From positions 1-64,000 of the forward strand of contig NZ_JAASQO010000008.1 in the NCBI RefSeq assembly GCF_011762095.1: 64,000 nt of DNA, in the 5' to 3' direction. Of the stretch, positions 7,830-16,094 are shown one piece after another. The notes beneath the pieces were generated by a model. That model was not told the origin of the DNA and made no database searches. It was given only the letters and a program-made list of their open reading frames with translations. The position numbers were made by a program, and so were the translations under genes. The stretch's first letter is position 1. Every line of letters starts with the position of its first letter. The stretch is from Parvibaculum indicum (GTDB lineage: Bacteria; Pseudomonadota; Alphaproteobacteria; Parvibaculales; Parvibaculaceae).

Positions 7830-7895
7830 CGGATCACCTCCTTTCCTTGTTGAACACGGGACTTAACCGTGAATCCCGATGCGTCCCGCGTCAAG
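7830..7895 (-). promoter_or_regulatory. promoter -35 element and hyper-extended ribosome binding site of the small ORF
   Basis: Reading the minus strand, CTTGAC at 7895-7890 is a consensus -35 for the alphaproteobacterial housekeeping sigma. The -10 is less clear (CGGTTAAG region, 7868-7862). The transcript would then carry GTTCAACAAG followed by GAAAGGAGGTGATCC (7845-7831), the anti-Shine-Dalgarno complement. On the plus strand the same bases look like a 16S rRNA tail, but the adjoining sequence is not helix 45. Confidence 0.5.
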
Positions 7896-8058
7896 GGGAT
7901 GTATGTGACAAGTTTCCCGACACTGCATCATGTGGAAACAAAGGCGCGTATTTCGGGGATTTTCCGTAGGCGGACGCCGCCGGATAATTTACCGGAGTGT
8001 TCGGGTCTGCGCGCCACCGGCGCTGCGAGCCGTATGGCGGCTGCGCATTGAAGACGAA

Positions 8059-9441
8059 TCAATCGCCGCTGACGGCGCGCGGTTTCGCCGGATTCGCGGT
8101 CTCCTGCGGATCGCCGTCCCGGTCGATCAGGGTCTGTATGGTGACGTCGTCGGTAATCTCTTCTTCCCGCTCCGCAAGCCTGGCGAAAAGCGTTTCCACG
8201 CGCGGCTCCCTGGCGAAACTACTCGACTGGATCGCCTGTTCCGCGGCTTTGCGGTGGCGCACGGCGGCGAGCACGTCGGTGACGCTGGTCCGGTCGCCCG
8301 GTTTGCCGGGCACGAAGCGGGCCGGGCTGTCGCCGGTCAGGTTCAGGAGCCCCGCCTTGCGCAGCGCCCGGGATATCTGGCCGACTGCCTCCATCGGCAG
8401 GTGCAGCCGCCGCGACAGCGTTTCCTCCGTCCAGGGCGTGTGCCCCTTCGAGAAGGATTCGTGAATGAGCAGCAGGGCCTGAACCGACATCCGCTCAAGC
8501 TGGGAGGAGTTGAGATAGCCGATCCCCGCCACGGGCGAGAGATGCCGCCGGTTCTGGAAATAGAAGGAGATCGCACAGCCGCCCAGCAGGATCAGCCAGG
8601 CCGCATAGAGCCAGAACATGAAGACCACGAGACTGGCAAAGGCGGAATAGATGGCGACCGTCTGCGCCGACTTCACCACGAAGGTGGCAAAGCCCCATCC
8701 GACCGCGCCCCAGGTAATGCCCGCGATCGCGGCACCGGCAAAGGCGGAGGAAAGCCGCACCCGCGTATTGGGGATCAGCGCATAGATGAAGGTGAAGGCG
8801 CCGATCAGCACGATATAGGGAAGGGCGCGGGTTCCCTGCTCGACGATGAACCGCACCGGCCCCCATTCCACGACCGAGCCGACCATCGAATTGGACAGCG
8901 CGCCCGCCGCGATGCCGGCAAAGGTGAAGGCGACGATGGGGCCGAGCAGCCCCATGCTGACAAGCTCGGTGAATTGCTGGGTGATCGACCGGCTCGCCTC
9001 GACATGCCAGATCGCGTTGAAGGCTTCTTCCACCTTCTTGATCATCGAAACGACGGTGTAGATGAGGAAGGCGAAACCGACCGTGCCCAGCACATTGGCG
9101 TTCACGCGCTGCACGAATTCCATCATGCGCTGCGTGACCTCCGCGCCCTGATCGCCGAGCGGGGAGAGGAAGTCGGAGAGCATGCTCTCGATATAGCTGT
9201 CGAAACCGAAGGCCCGGGCGATGGCGAAGCCGATGGCCAGCGCCGGGACGATCGAAAGCAGCGTCGTATAGACCAGGCTCATCGCCCTGAGATTGAGCGA
9301 GCCCGCAAGCAGGTCGCGAATGACGACCCAGGAAATCCGCAGCGACGTGACGAGAACCCGGCGCCAGAACGGCTGGTCTTCGTCCATCGGTTCCCAGATG
9401 AAACTCTCAACACGGCTTTGAAGCAGACTTGGGCTGATCAT
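8059..9441 (-). CDS. YihY/virulence factor BrkB family membrane protein
   Basis: A 460-residue inner-membrane protein of the YihY/BrkB family (once called ribonuclease BN), whose molecular function is not settled. After a soluble start, about six hydrophobic segments are spread over residues 25-300, including SLVYTTLLSIVPALAIGFAIA and the family region FTFIYALIPNTRVR. A C-terminal cytoplasmic part of about 160 residues contains a winged-helix-like stretch (RLHLPMEAVGQISRALRKAGLL) and a charged tail. The frame is open 14 codons further to a TTG at 9483, but ATG 9441 matches the usual N-terminus. No terminator lies directly behind it; the strong minus-strand hairpin at 7566-7603 may end its transcript too. 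Confidence 0.88.
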   Translation of the reverse strand: MISPSLLQSRVESFIWEPMDEDQPFWRRVLVTSLRISWVVIRDLLAGSLNLRAMSLVYTTLLSIVPALAIGFAIARAFGFDSYIESMLSDFLSPLGDQGAEVTQRMMEFVQRVNANVLGTVGFAFLIYTVVSMIKKVEEAFNAIWHVEASRSITQQFTELVSMGLLGPIVAFTFAGIAAGALSNSMVGSVVEWGPVRFIVEQGTRALPYIVLIGAFTFIYALIPNTRVRLSSAFAGAAIAGITWGAVGWGFATFVVKSAQTVAIYSAFASLVVFMFWLYAAWLILLGGCAISFYFQNRRHLSPVAGIGYLNSSQLERMSVQALLLIHESFSKGHTPWTEETLSRRLHLPMEAVGQISRALRKAGLLNLTGDSPARFVPGKPGDRTSVTDVLAAVRHRKAAEQAIQSSSFAREPRVETLFARLAEREEEITDDVTIQTLIDRDGDPQETANPAKPRAVSGD

Positions 9442-9576
9442 GGCGCAATCCAGAATCGTTTCCGGGAACCATAGACCGCGCAACGGCGTTTCGGGTCTTT
9501 CATCGGTCCGGTCGTCGCAGGGAAGCGCCGGCCGCGCGCCGGACGATGACGACGGCGCCGCCGGCGGCGGCCTGGG

Positions 9577-9612
9577 ACAAAAGAAAGACCCCCCAGCTGG
9601 GGGTGGGGGGTC
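9577..9612 (-). terminator. intrinsic terminator of the cold-shock gene
   Basis: GACCCCCCA (9587-9595) pairs with TGGGGGGTC (9604-9612) across an 8-nt loop. On the minus strand the stem is followed by TTTCTTTTG. It lies about 50 nt behind the cold-shock protein stop. Confidence 0.8.
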
Positions 9613-9663
9613 TCGAACTTGTAGGGCCGGGAAACCCGGCCGGAGGTCTTGTTAGCGGCCGTG

Positions 9664-9870
9664 TCAGCCGATAACGAGTTCCTCGGCAGAGAAACGACCG
9701 TTTCGGCCTTCCACCAGTTCGTACTGGATGGACTGGCCTTCCTGCAGTGTTTTCTGTCCGGCACGTTCAACAGCCGAGATGTGCACGAACACGTCCTTGC
9801 CGCCGTCTTCCGGTGCGATGAACCCATAACCTTTCGTGGCGTTGAACCACTTAACGACTCCGGTAGCCAT
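9664..9870 (-). CDS. cspA: cold-shock protein (CspA family)
   Basis: A 68-residue single cold-shock domain that binds single-stranded RNA/DNA and works as an RNA chaperone. RNP1 is seen as KGYGFI (residues 13-18) and RNP2 as VFVHISAV (27-34), the start [14 protein letters not shown] is family-typical, and the length is normal. The gene stands alone, with a strong terminator behind it and a long untranslated leader before it. Its own ribosome site is weak (GAAGG 12 nt before ATG), which fits regulation through leader structure. It could equally be a constitutive paralogue; the symbol is generic for the family. Confidence 0.93.
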   Translation of the reverse strand: MATGVVKWFNATKGYGFIAPEDGGKDVFVHISAVERAGQKTLQEGQSIQYELVEGRNGRFSAEELVIG

Positions 9871-10208
9871 ATGCGTCGATAGCCTTCAGTAAGTAAGTAA
9901 TCAGGGCACCCCCGGGATTACCGAAGATGTCCAGTTGTTAACGCTATCACCGAACAATCGCCGTCGCGAATCGAAATCTGGACTGCGGTCGATATAATTT
10001 CGGGGCGCTCGTAAACATTTAGTACCGTTCGTATTTTCGGCGTCCGCGCGTTTCGCGGAACGGGAAATATGCGTTCGGGCCTTTCGCCGCGGCGTTGTCA
10101 TCCCCGCGTCGGGAACCAAATGTTAAATATAAAGACCTAGCGTTGCTGCCTTGCGGGCAGGATGTTTGAGCGCGCCCGCGTTGCTGTTCCAGGTGGCGGA
10201 TCGGAGCT
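9871..10208. other. divergent intergenic region with cspA leader
   Basis: No gene is seen. It contains the leader of the cold-shock gene (minus strand), with a taag triplication (9892-9900) and a hairpin whose arms GTAATC (9897-9902) and GATTAC (9916-9921) enclose a GGG/CCC-capable core. Such structures are often used in temperature control of csp translation; this is inference. A TATAAT occurs on the plus strand near 9992 but has no good -35. The plus-strand gene at 10209 has a GGAG very close to its ATG. Confidence 0.45.
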
Positions 10209-11627
10209 ATGGAGAGTACGGCCGATACAGGCTTGAGCAGGAAGCTGGCGCAGTATCTTGAGAAACTGCCCGAGCCGGCTCTGCTGAAACTCGCCTACGG
10301 ATTGGAGCGCGAGAAACTTCGCGGCACGCAGGGTCTGCCTTTCGACGAACTGATTTCCGCGCTTCGTCCGCTTCTGGCCACGGTCGGCGGCGAGCGTCCG
10401 GGCCTGCCCGATCCCATGCGCCATTTCTGCCAGCCTTTCGAGGATCTTCTGGTTACGGACGGTGTACGCCCGGGACGGGGGCAGATCTCGCGCAGCGCCA
10501 TCGCGCTTGTCTGGGCCTGGCTCGAAAACGATCTCCTGCCCGACGCGCTGCCCGATCTTTGCCGGCATGTGACGGAAAAGACGCTGGAAGGCGACAAGGC
10601 CGGTCTCGAAGCGGCCGTGTCCGTCATGCATGCGTCGGCCTCGCGCGCCATGCTCGCCGAGATCGAGCGGACGAGAAAGGATGCCGCCTATCGCCGGGAA
10701 CTGGAGCGCCGGCTGTCGGGCGAAGAGGGGCTCGACGACGCCCGCAAGATCGCCGATGTGCTGGCGATCGCGCCGGCCATGCTGAAGCTCCAGAAGATGC
10801 TGCCCAAGCCGATCGCCAATCTCGACGAGACCATGGTCGCGCAGGTCAAGGAGCTTTACGACGAAGTCGGCGACGAGGCGCCGGACCGCGCCATCTACAT
10901 CGCTTACGGCCTGGCGGGCCGGCTGAGCGAACCGCATCAGGTGCTGCGTCTGGCGCGCCGCATCGCGCATCAGCGCAACGACATCCTGATCAGCCGGACG
11001 GAACTTGCCGTGCTCGGCGAGGATATTCTGTCGGAAATGGAAGCCATTGCGGGCCGGGCCGAAGCCGCGCGCCCCGGGCGGACGGATCTGGAAAAGCTAC
11101 TGGAGGACGTGAAACGCTTCACGCGCCTTTCAAAGGGGCTGACGACGGAGATCGACCTGCGCCGTTGCGGCGAATGGGGGCAGCGCCTGCTCGGCGCGCG
11201 CGCCAAATTCTCCGTCGCGCTGGCCGAAGAGCTGTCGCGCATCGAACTCATTCTGGTGCGGGCGCTGCCCTTGCAGCAGGTCGGCGCCTATGGCCGGGGG
11301 GCGCCCCAGCGGCCGGATATCGCCGTCGCGCCGTCGAAAGACCGCAGCGACAAGGCGCTGGCCGCCGTGCATTTCCTGCACGGCATCGCGCCCTATGCCG
11401 AGGCGGTGGGCGCGCAGAGCCATTGCTGCAGCGTGAACAAGCAGGTCAACGCCTATCTCGATGCCTATGAGGACCGCCTGCTGGAGGAATTGCGCCTGTC
11501 GGACGGCGAAAGGCGCGAACACGCCTCCCGCTATCTGGAACTGGTGGCGCATTTCCGCGAGGAACTCGGCTATCTCGATCAGGCCGACATTCTGCGCCGC
11601 CGTGGCCTTGCCGCGGCGCAGGGTTGA
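10209..11627 (+). CDS. conserved-looking 472-residue protein of unknown function
   Basis: I do not recognise this protein. It is predicted to be soluble and almost entirely alpha-helical, with no signal peptide, no membrane segment and many charged Leu/Ala/Glu/Arg-rich heptad-like stretches (for example residues 110-200 and 285-345). There is a single Cys-Cys in QSHCCSVNKQVNAYLDAY near residue 405. The central segment PAMLKLQKMLPKPIANLDETMV is proline-flanked and might be a hinge. Base composition and codon use match its neighbours, so it is a real gene. It is convergent with the D-cysteine desulfhydrase gene, 12 nt away. A scaffold or regulatory role is possible but nothing supports a specific one. 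Confidence 0.8.
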   Translation: MESTADTGLSRKLAQYLEKLPEPALLKLAYGLEREKLRGTQGLPFDELISALRPLLATVGGERPGLPDPMRHFCQPFEDLLVTDGVRPGRGQISRSAIALVWAWLENDLLPDALPDLCRHVTEKTLEGDKAGLEAAVSVMHASASRAMLAEIERTRKDAAYRRELERRLSGEEGLDDARKIADVLAIAPAMLKLQKMLPKPIANLDETMVAQVKELYDEVGDEAPDRAIYIAYGLAGRLSEPHQVLRLARRIAHQRNDILISRTELAVLGEDILSEMEAIAGRAEAARPGRTDLEKLLEDVKRFTRLSKGLTTEIDLRRCGEWGQRLLGARAKFSVALAEELSRIELILVRALPLQQVGAYGRGAPQRPDIAVAPSKDRSDKALAAVHFLHGIAPYAEAVGAQSHCCSVNKQVNAYLDAYEDRLLEELRLSDGERREHASRYLELVAHFREELGYLDQADILRRRGLAAAQG

Positions 11628-11639
11628 GCGCGAGGCGCC

Positions 11640-12665
11640 TCAGCGTTCCGAAAATTCTTCCGCATAGGCAAAGAGCCCCGGCGCGCCGCCCGTGTGCAGG
11701 AACACCACATTGTCTTCCGCGCGCATCCGCCCGTCGAGAATGAGGCCGATCAGGCCCGCCATGGCCTTGCCCGAATAAACCGGGTCAAGGAAAACCCCTT
11801 CGAGACGCGCCACGGTTTCCACCGCCCGGCGCATCTGCTCGGTGGGAATGCCGTATCCCTCGCCGAGATAGCCCGCTTCCAGCGCCACGACGTCGTTCGG
11901 CGGCAGCTCCGCGCCCAGCGCCTCCGCCGTCTTGACCGCGAGCGCGTGAATACCGTTGGCCATGGCCTGGGTGTCGTCGCGATAGACATTGATGCCCAGC
12001 ACGGCGGGGCCGCCCGGACGCAGCATCTGCCCGGCGACGAGACCGGCCTGCGTGCCGCCGCTCGACGAGCCGTGCACGATATGGCTTGCCGATATCCCGC
12101 GCGCCTCGAGCTGGTCGGAAAGTTCCAGATAGGCATTCACATAGCCCATCGTGCCGGTGACGTTGGACCCGCCGACGGGCACGAAATAGGCCTTGCGCCC
12201 CTGCGAGGCGAGTTCCTGCATGACGCGCTCGAAGACCTTTGCCGGATCGGCGTCCGCCGCCTCCACGATCACGCGCGCGCCGAGCAGGTCGTCCAGAAGC
12301 AGATTGCCGGAGCGGCGATAGTCGCGGCCCCGATAGGGCACGGTATCGAACAGCACGAGAACGCAGTCGAGCCCCGCGGCCGCCGCGGCCGCCGCCGTCT
12401 GGCGCGCATGGTTCGACTGGGCCGCGCCCGCCGTGATGACGGTGTCGCAGCCCCCCGCCAACGCCTCGCCGATCAGGAATTCGAGCTTGCGCGTCTTGTT
12501 GCCTCCGAAGGCGAGCCCGGTGCAGTCGTCGCGCTTGATGAAGAGGCGCGGCACGCCGTTATCCGTCATTTCCGCGAGCGCGGCGCGCAGGCGAGGGAGT
12601 TCGTCGAGCGGCGTCGGCAGATGGGCAAGCCGCGCGCGGGGCAGGGCGGCGAGTTTGTCGGACAT
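11640..12665 (-). CDS. D-cysteine desulfhydrase / ACC deaminase family PLP enzyme
   Basis: A 341-residue fold-type II PLP enzyme that would cleave D-cysteine to pyruvate, H2S and ammonia, or act on a related small D-amino acid. The cofactor lysine lies in GLAFGGNKTRKLEF (about residues 42-55), after TPLDELPRL. The nucleophile-side segment TAGAAQSNHARQTAAAAA and the phosphate-binding HGSSSGGTQAGL are family hallmarks. The frame is open much further upstream into the CoA-transferase gene, but the family N-terminus is the ATG at 12665. The next gene upstream on the strand, a CoA transferase, ends 29 nt before it, so they may form an operon without an obvious metabolic link. Cytoplasmic. Confidence 0.88.
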   Translation of the reverse strand: MSDKLAALPRARLAHLPTPLDELPRLRAALAEMTDNGVPRLFIKRDDCTGLAFGGNKTRKLEFLIGEALAGGCDTVITAGAAQSNHARQTAAAAAAAGLDCVLVLFDTVPYRGRDYRRSGNLLLDDLLGARVIVEAADADPAKVFERVMQELASQGRKAYFVPVGGSNVTGTMGYVNAYLELSDQLEARGISASHIVHGSSSGGTQAGLVAGQMLRPGGPAVLGINVYRDDTQAMANGIHALAVKTAEALGAELPPNDVVALEAGYLGEGYGIPTEQMRRAVETVARLEGVFLDPVYSGKAMAGLIGLILDGRMRAEDNVVFLHTGGAPGLFAYAEEFSER

Positions 12666-12694
12666 GGATGTTTCCTTTCGCACGGATTTTCCGC

Positions 12695-13918
12695 TCAGAT
12701 CGTTCCGTCCGCGCGCATGGCGCCGATCTCTTCGGGAGTGTAGCCGAGCGAGGCGAGGATGGCGTCGGTATGTTCGCCGAGCTGCGGGGCGCGATGGCGA
12801 AGCGCCCCCGGCGTGCGCGACAGGCGCACCGGCGTTTCGGCAATCGGCGCAGCCCCCTCCATGCCCGGAAAGGCGAAGGGGTGCAGATAGCCCATCGCCT
12901 GGATGTGCCGGTCGTCCAGCGCCTGCTGTGGCGAATAGACGGGCCCGGCGGGAATGCGGGCGGCCTCCAGTTCGGCCAGCGCCTCTTCGGTGGTGCGCTC
13001 GCTGGCCCATTCGCGCGTGCGCTGCGAAAGCAGCTCGCCATGGTCGCCGCGCGAGATGTCGTCCTTGAAGCGCGGGTCTTCGAGCCATTTTTCCGGATCG
13101 CCCATCAGCCGCGCCCAGCGTTTAAAAAGCGGCTGGCCGATGACCTGTACGAGAATCCAGCCATCCTTTGTCGGCACGATGTCGGCAGGCCCCGCGTAAG
13201 GACTGCGATTGCCGATGGCGACGCGGTCGAGCTGGCGCATCTGCTGTTCGATCAGGTGGAAGTTGAAGAAGGAAAGCGCGGTCGACAGAAGCGACCCTTC
13301 CACCATCTGTCCTTCGCCGGAGCGCGCCCGCTCCATCAGCGCGGCCATCGTGCCGAAGGCGGAAAGCGAGGCAGTGCCGAAATCGACCCAGGGGGCGTAG
13401 GATTTCATCGGCTCGTCGGGATGGCCGGTGAGATAGGATGCGCCCACCATGGACTGCGTGACGCCGTCGAAGCCCGTCCGCTCGCTATAGGGGCCGCCAT
13501 GGCCGAAGGCGGAGACGGTGGTGAGGATGATGTCGGGCTTTACCGCCTTCAGGCTTTCGTAATCGAGCCCCATCGCTTTCAGCGTCGCAGGCGGCAGGTT
13601 GGCGACCACGACATCGGCGGTGGCGGCGAGCTTCTTCACGACCTCGCGGCCTTTTTCGCTCATCGGGTCGAGCGTGAGACCGCGCTTGTTGCGGTTCATC
13701 TGCAGATACATGGCGCCTTCGCCGCCATCGCCCGCCGCCGCGCCGGGCACGACGGGCTGCACGAAGCGGTCTTCGCTGCCGTCGCGCTTTTCCACCCGGA
13801 TGACTTCCGCGCCGAGATCGCCCAGCAGCGCCGCGCAATAGGGACCGGCGATGTAGCGCCCGAAATCGAGTACCCGGACGCCTTCGAGAAGTGGTCGTGC
13901 CGTGCCGTTTTGATCCAT
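12695..13918 (-). CDS. CaiB/BaiF family CoA-transferase (family III)
   Basis: A 407-residue class III CoA-transferase, moving CoA between acyl-CoA donors and free acids through an aspartyl-CoA thioester. The N-terminal LEGVRVLDFGRYIAGPYCAALLGDLGAEVIRVE is classic, here about residues 9-41. The catalytic aspartate is expected in the segment SERTGFDGVTQSMVGASYLTG (about 142-162). The C-terminal LGEHTDAILASLGYTPEEI is also typical. It is cytoplasmic and probably dimeric with the interlocked-ring fold. It lies 29 nt upstream of the desulfhydrase gene. The substrate is unknown; the acyl-CoA dehydrogenase cluster is 9 kb away, so a link is only conceivable. Confidence 0.9.
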   Translation of the reverse strand: MDQNGTARPLLEGVRVLDFGRYIAGPYCAALLGDLGAEVIRVEKRDGSEDRFVQPVVPGAAAGDGGEGAMYLQMNRNKRGLTLDPMSEKGREVVKKLAATADVVVANLPPATLKAMGLDYESLKAVKPDIILTTVSAFGHGGPYSERTGFDGVTQSMVGASYLTGHPDEPMKSYAPWVDFGTASLSAFGTMAALMERARSGEGQMVEGSLLSTALSFFNFHLIEQQMRQLDRVAIGNRSPYAGPADIVPTKDGWILVQVIGQPLFKRWARLMGDPEKWLEDPRFKDDISRGDHGELLSQRTREWASERTTEEALAELEAARIPAGPVYSPQQALDDRHIQAMGYLHPFAFPGMEGAAPIAETPVRLSRTPGALRHRAPQLGEHTDAILASLGYTPEEIGAMRADGTI

Positions 13919-14210
13919 TCTTCAGAACCCTCCACTTGTCCTGCCGGCTGTTTTTTCGCGCCGGTCCGCGTTTTTCCGCACGATAAGCGCCCGGCTCGCC
14001 GGTGGCCAGAAGCGCAATAGCGGTTTTGCCATTTGTTTAGGGTTGTTCCCTAGGGTTGCTCCTGTCCGGCGCGTTGCGTTCGGCCGGATACCGGCGACGA
14101 TCTGTCAGGCGTTCTTTGTTCTCGCTCTTCGGGAGAGCTTGAGGAGGAAGACCGGCTTCCGTCATGCCGGAGGGGAGAAGGGCGAGCTTTCGCCGCAAAG
14201 GGAGTGTGCC

Positions 14211-16088
14211 ATGAATCTTGGCGCCACAATGAAGCACATGGCGGGAAAGCGCATGGTGGAACCGGCGGGAACGGACGCGGCCGGCGGGACGCGCGATTCG
14301 GCGTTCCTTCGCTGGACGGGGGAATTTACCGACGCGGCGCTCGAACAGGAATTCCTGCACGCCAATCTGAAGGATCTGCGGGCCCGGGTCCGCGCCACGC
14401 TCTATGGCTGCTATGTGTTCGTCATCTGGGGCGTGTTCGATTTCCTCACCCATGGACCGACGCCGCTCTTCTTTCTGGTGACGACCGGACGCCTGGCAGC
14501 GCTCCTGTTGCTTGTCGCGGCCCTCAAACTTTTCAAGACGCCGTCGCAACTCAACGGCCTGTTCTCCGCGCTCACCATGGCGCAGTTTCTGGTCGCCGTC
14601 ATCGCGCCCTTCTCGCTCTGGTGGGACAGCACGGATTACAGCACGGGCATCATGAGTATCGTCGTGGTGCTTTTCGCGTTCTATGTCGGCGTGCCGAACA
14701 AGCTCTCGCGCAATCTCGCCGCGTCGCTGGTGCTGACATTCTGTGCGATTCTGGTGGCGCCCGCGCTGGGCAATTACGATCCGGCGACGCTGCTTCAGAA
14801 TGCGCTGCTGCTGTTCGCCGCCAATGCGGTCGGCGTTCAGATCGTGCGCGCCAGTAACCGTCTGCGCCGCGAAGCCTATCTGACCATGCGTCAGCAGGAC
14901 GAACTGAACGAACAGCTCACCCATGAAATCGATGTGCGCCGCGAGGCCGAGCAGGCCATGCGCGAAACGGAGGAGAGTTTCGAAAGCCTCTTCTTCAATG
15001 CGCCCCAGCCGCTCGCGCTGGTGGACCCGCGCAGCCTCGAAGTGATCCAGGCGAACAGCGCCGCGCAGGCATTGGTGGGGTATGAGAAGGAAGGCGACGG
15101 CAAGCTGAACGTCTCGAGCTTCTTTCCCAGCGGCGATGTCGTGCCGTCATTGCGCATGGTCGCCGAAAGCGGCGGGCGCGGCGCGGGGAACGAAGTCGAA
15201 CTGATCCGCTCCGACGGAACCCCGATCTGGGTGGCCGTATCGGTTGCGCCGGTGGGGTTCAAGGGTCGCCGGTCCGTTCTGGTGGGACTTCAGGACGTGA
15301 CCGAAAAGCGCCGCCAGCTCGATACGCTGCGCCAGGCGCGCGACATGGCCAATGAGGCCAGCCGGTCCAAATCCGAATTCCTCGCCAATATGAGCCATGA
15401 GCTGAGGACGCCGCTCAACGCGATTATCGGCTTTTCCGAGGCGTTGCAGAACGAACTTTTCGGCCCCGTCGGCTCGCCGCGCTATCGCGAATATGCCGAG
15501 GACATTCACGACAGCGGCGTGCATCTCCTCACTCTCATCAACGACATTCTGGACCTGTCGAAAATCGAGGCGGGGCATTTCAAGCTCCATGAGGACGAGG
15601 CGGACCTCAATCCGATCGTCTCCTCCGCCTTGCGGCTCGTCCATCACCGCGCCGAAAAGGCAGGCATTTCGCTCAATTGCGTGTTGCCGGATCCGCCGCT
15701 CACCGTCGTCGTCGACGAGCGCGCCCTGAAACAGGTCCTGATCAATCTCCTCACCAATGCGGTGAAGTTCTCCAACACCGGTTCCGCCGTGACGGTCAGC
15801 GCCGGTCTGAGAAGCGACTCCTTGCGCATTTCGGTCGCCGATCGCGGCATCGGCATGGAGGTGGACGACATTCCCCGGGCGCTCGCCCCCTTCAGCCAGC
15901 TCGACGGCACATTGTCGCGCAGCCATGAGGGAACCGGGCTCGGCCTGCCGCTCGCCAAGCATCTGACCGAGCTGCATGGCGGTGCGCTTTCCATCGAGAG
16001 CGCGCCCGATATCGGAACGACGGTGCATGTCGACCTGCCGATCGACTGCGTTGCCAGTCACGCCGACGGGAGCCGGGACACCGCCTGA
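14211..16088 (+). CDS. membrane PAS-domain sensor histidine kinase
   Basis: A 625-residue kinase. About five or six membrane helices lie between residues 65 and 225, then a short coiled coil and a PAS domain (about 255-365; FESLFFNAPQPLALVDP, ending VGLQDVTEKR). The dimerisation/phosphoacceptor domain has His396 in FLANMSHELRTPLNAIIGF, and the ATPase domain shows NLLTNAVKFSNTG, DRGIGM and GTGLGLPL. The insertion ELFGPVGSPRYREYAEDIHDSG is characteristic of PleC/DivJ-like alphaproteobacterial kinases, so it may feed the DivK/CtrA network; that is inference. No response regulator is adjacent. ATG 14211 follows GGGAG; the frame is open upstream to 14043 without a better site. Confidence 0.9.
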   Translation: MNLGATMKHMAGKRMVEPAGTDAAGGTRDSAFLRWTGEFTDAALEQEFLHANLKDLRARVRATLYGCYVFVIWGVFDFLTHGPTPLFFLVTTGRLAALLLLVAALKLFKTPSQLNGLFSALTMAQFLVAVIAPFSLWWDSTDYSTGIMSIVVVLFAFYVGVPNKLSRNLAASLVLTFCAILVAPALGNYDPATLLQNALLLFAANAVGVQIVRASNRLRREAYLTMRQQDELNEQLTHEIDVRREAEQAMRETEESFESLFFNAPQPLALVDPRSLEVIQANSAAQALVGYEKEGDGKLNVSSFFPSGDVVPSLRMVAESGGRGAGNEVELIRSDGTPIWVAVSVAPVGFKGRRSVLVGLQDVTEKRRQLDTLRQARDMANEASRSKSEFLANMSHELRTPLNAIIGFSEALQNELFGPVGSPRYREYAEDIHDSGVHLLTLINDILDLSKIEAGHFKLHEDEADLNPIVSSALRLVHHRAEKAGISLNCVLPDPPLTVVVDERALKQVLINLLTNAVKFSNTGSAVTVSAGLRSDSLRISVADRGIGMEVDDIPRALAPFSQLDGTLSRSHEGTGLGLPLAKHLTELHGGALSIESAPDIGTTVHVDLPIDCVASHADGSRDTA

Positions 16089-16094
16089 GCCGCA

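Noticed and set aside
7827-7846. Plus-strand GGATCACCTCCTTTC looks like the 3' end of a 16S rRNA gene
   Set aside because: The bases before it do not form helix 45 or any other rRNA sequence; on the minus strand it makes sense as a Shine-Dalgarno block in front of an ATG.
7930-9474. 514-codon plus-strand frame opposite the YihY/BrkB gene
   Set aside because: Product is rich in Arg/His/Asp typical of antisense frames; the minus strand encodes a membrane protein with clear family features.
9901-10119. 72-codon minus-strand frame upstream of the cold-shock gene
   Set aside because: No ribosome site and no protein-like pattern; it overlaps the expected untranslated leader and promoter.
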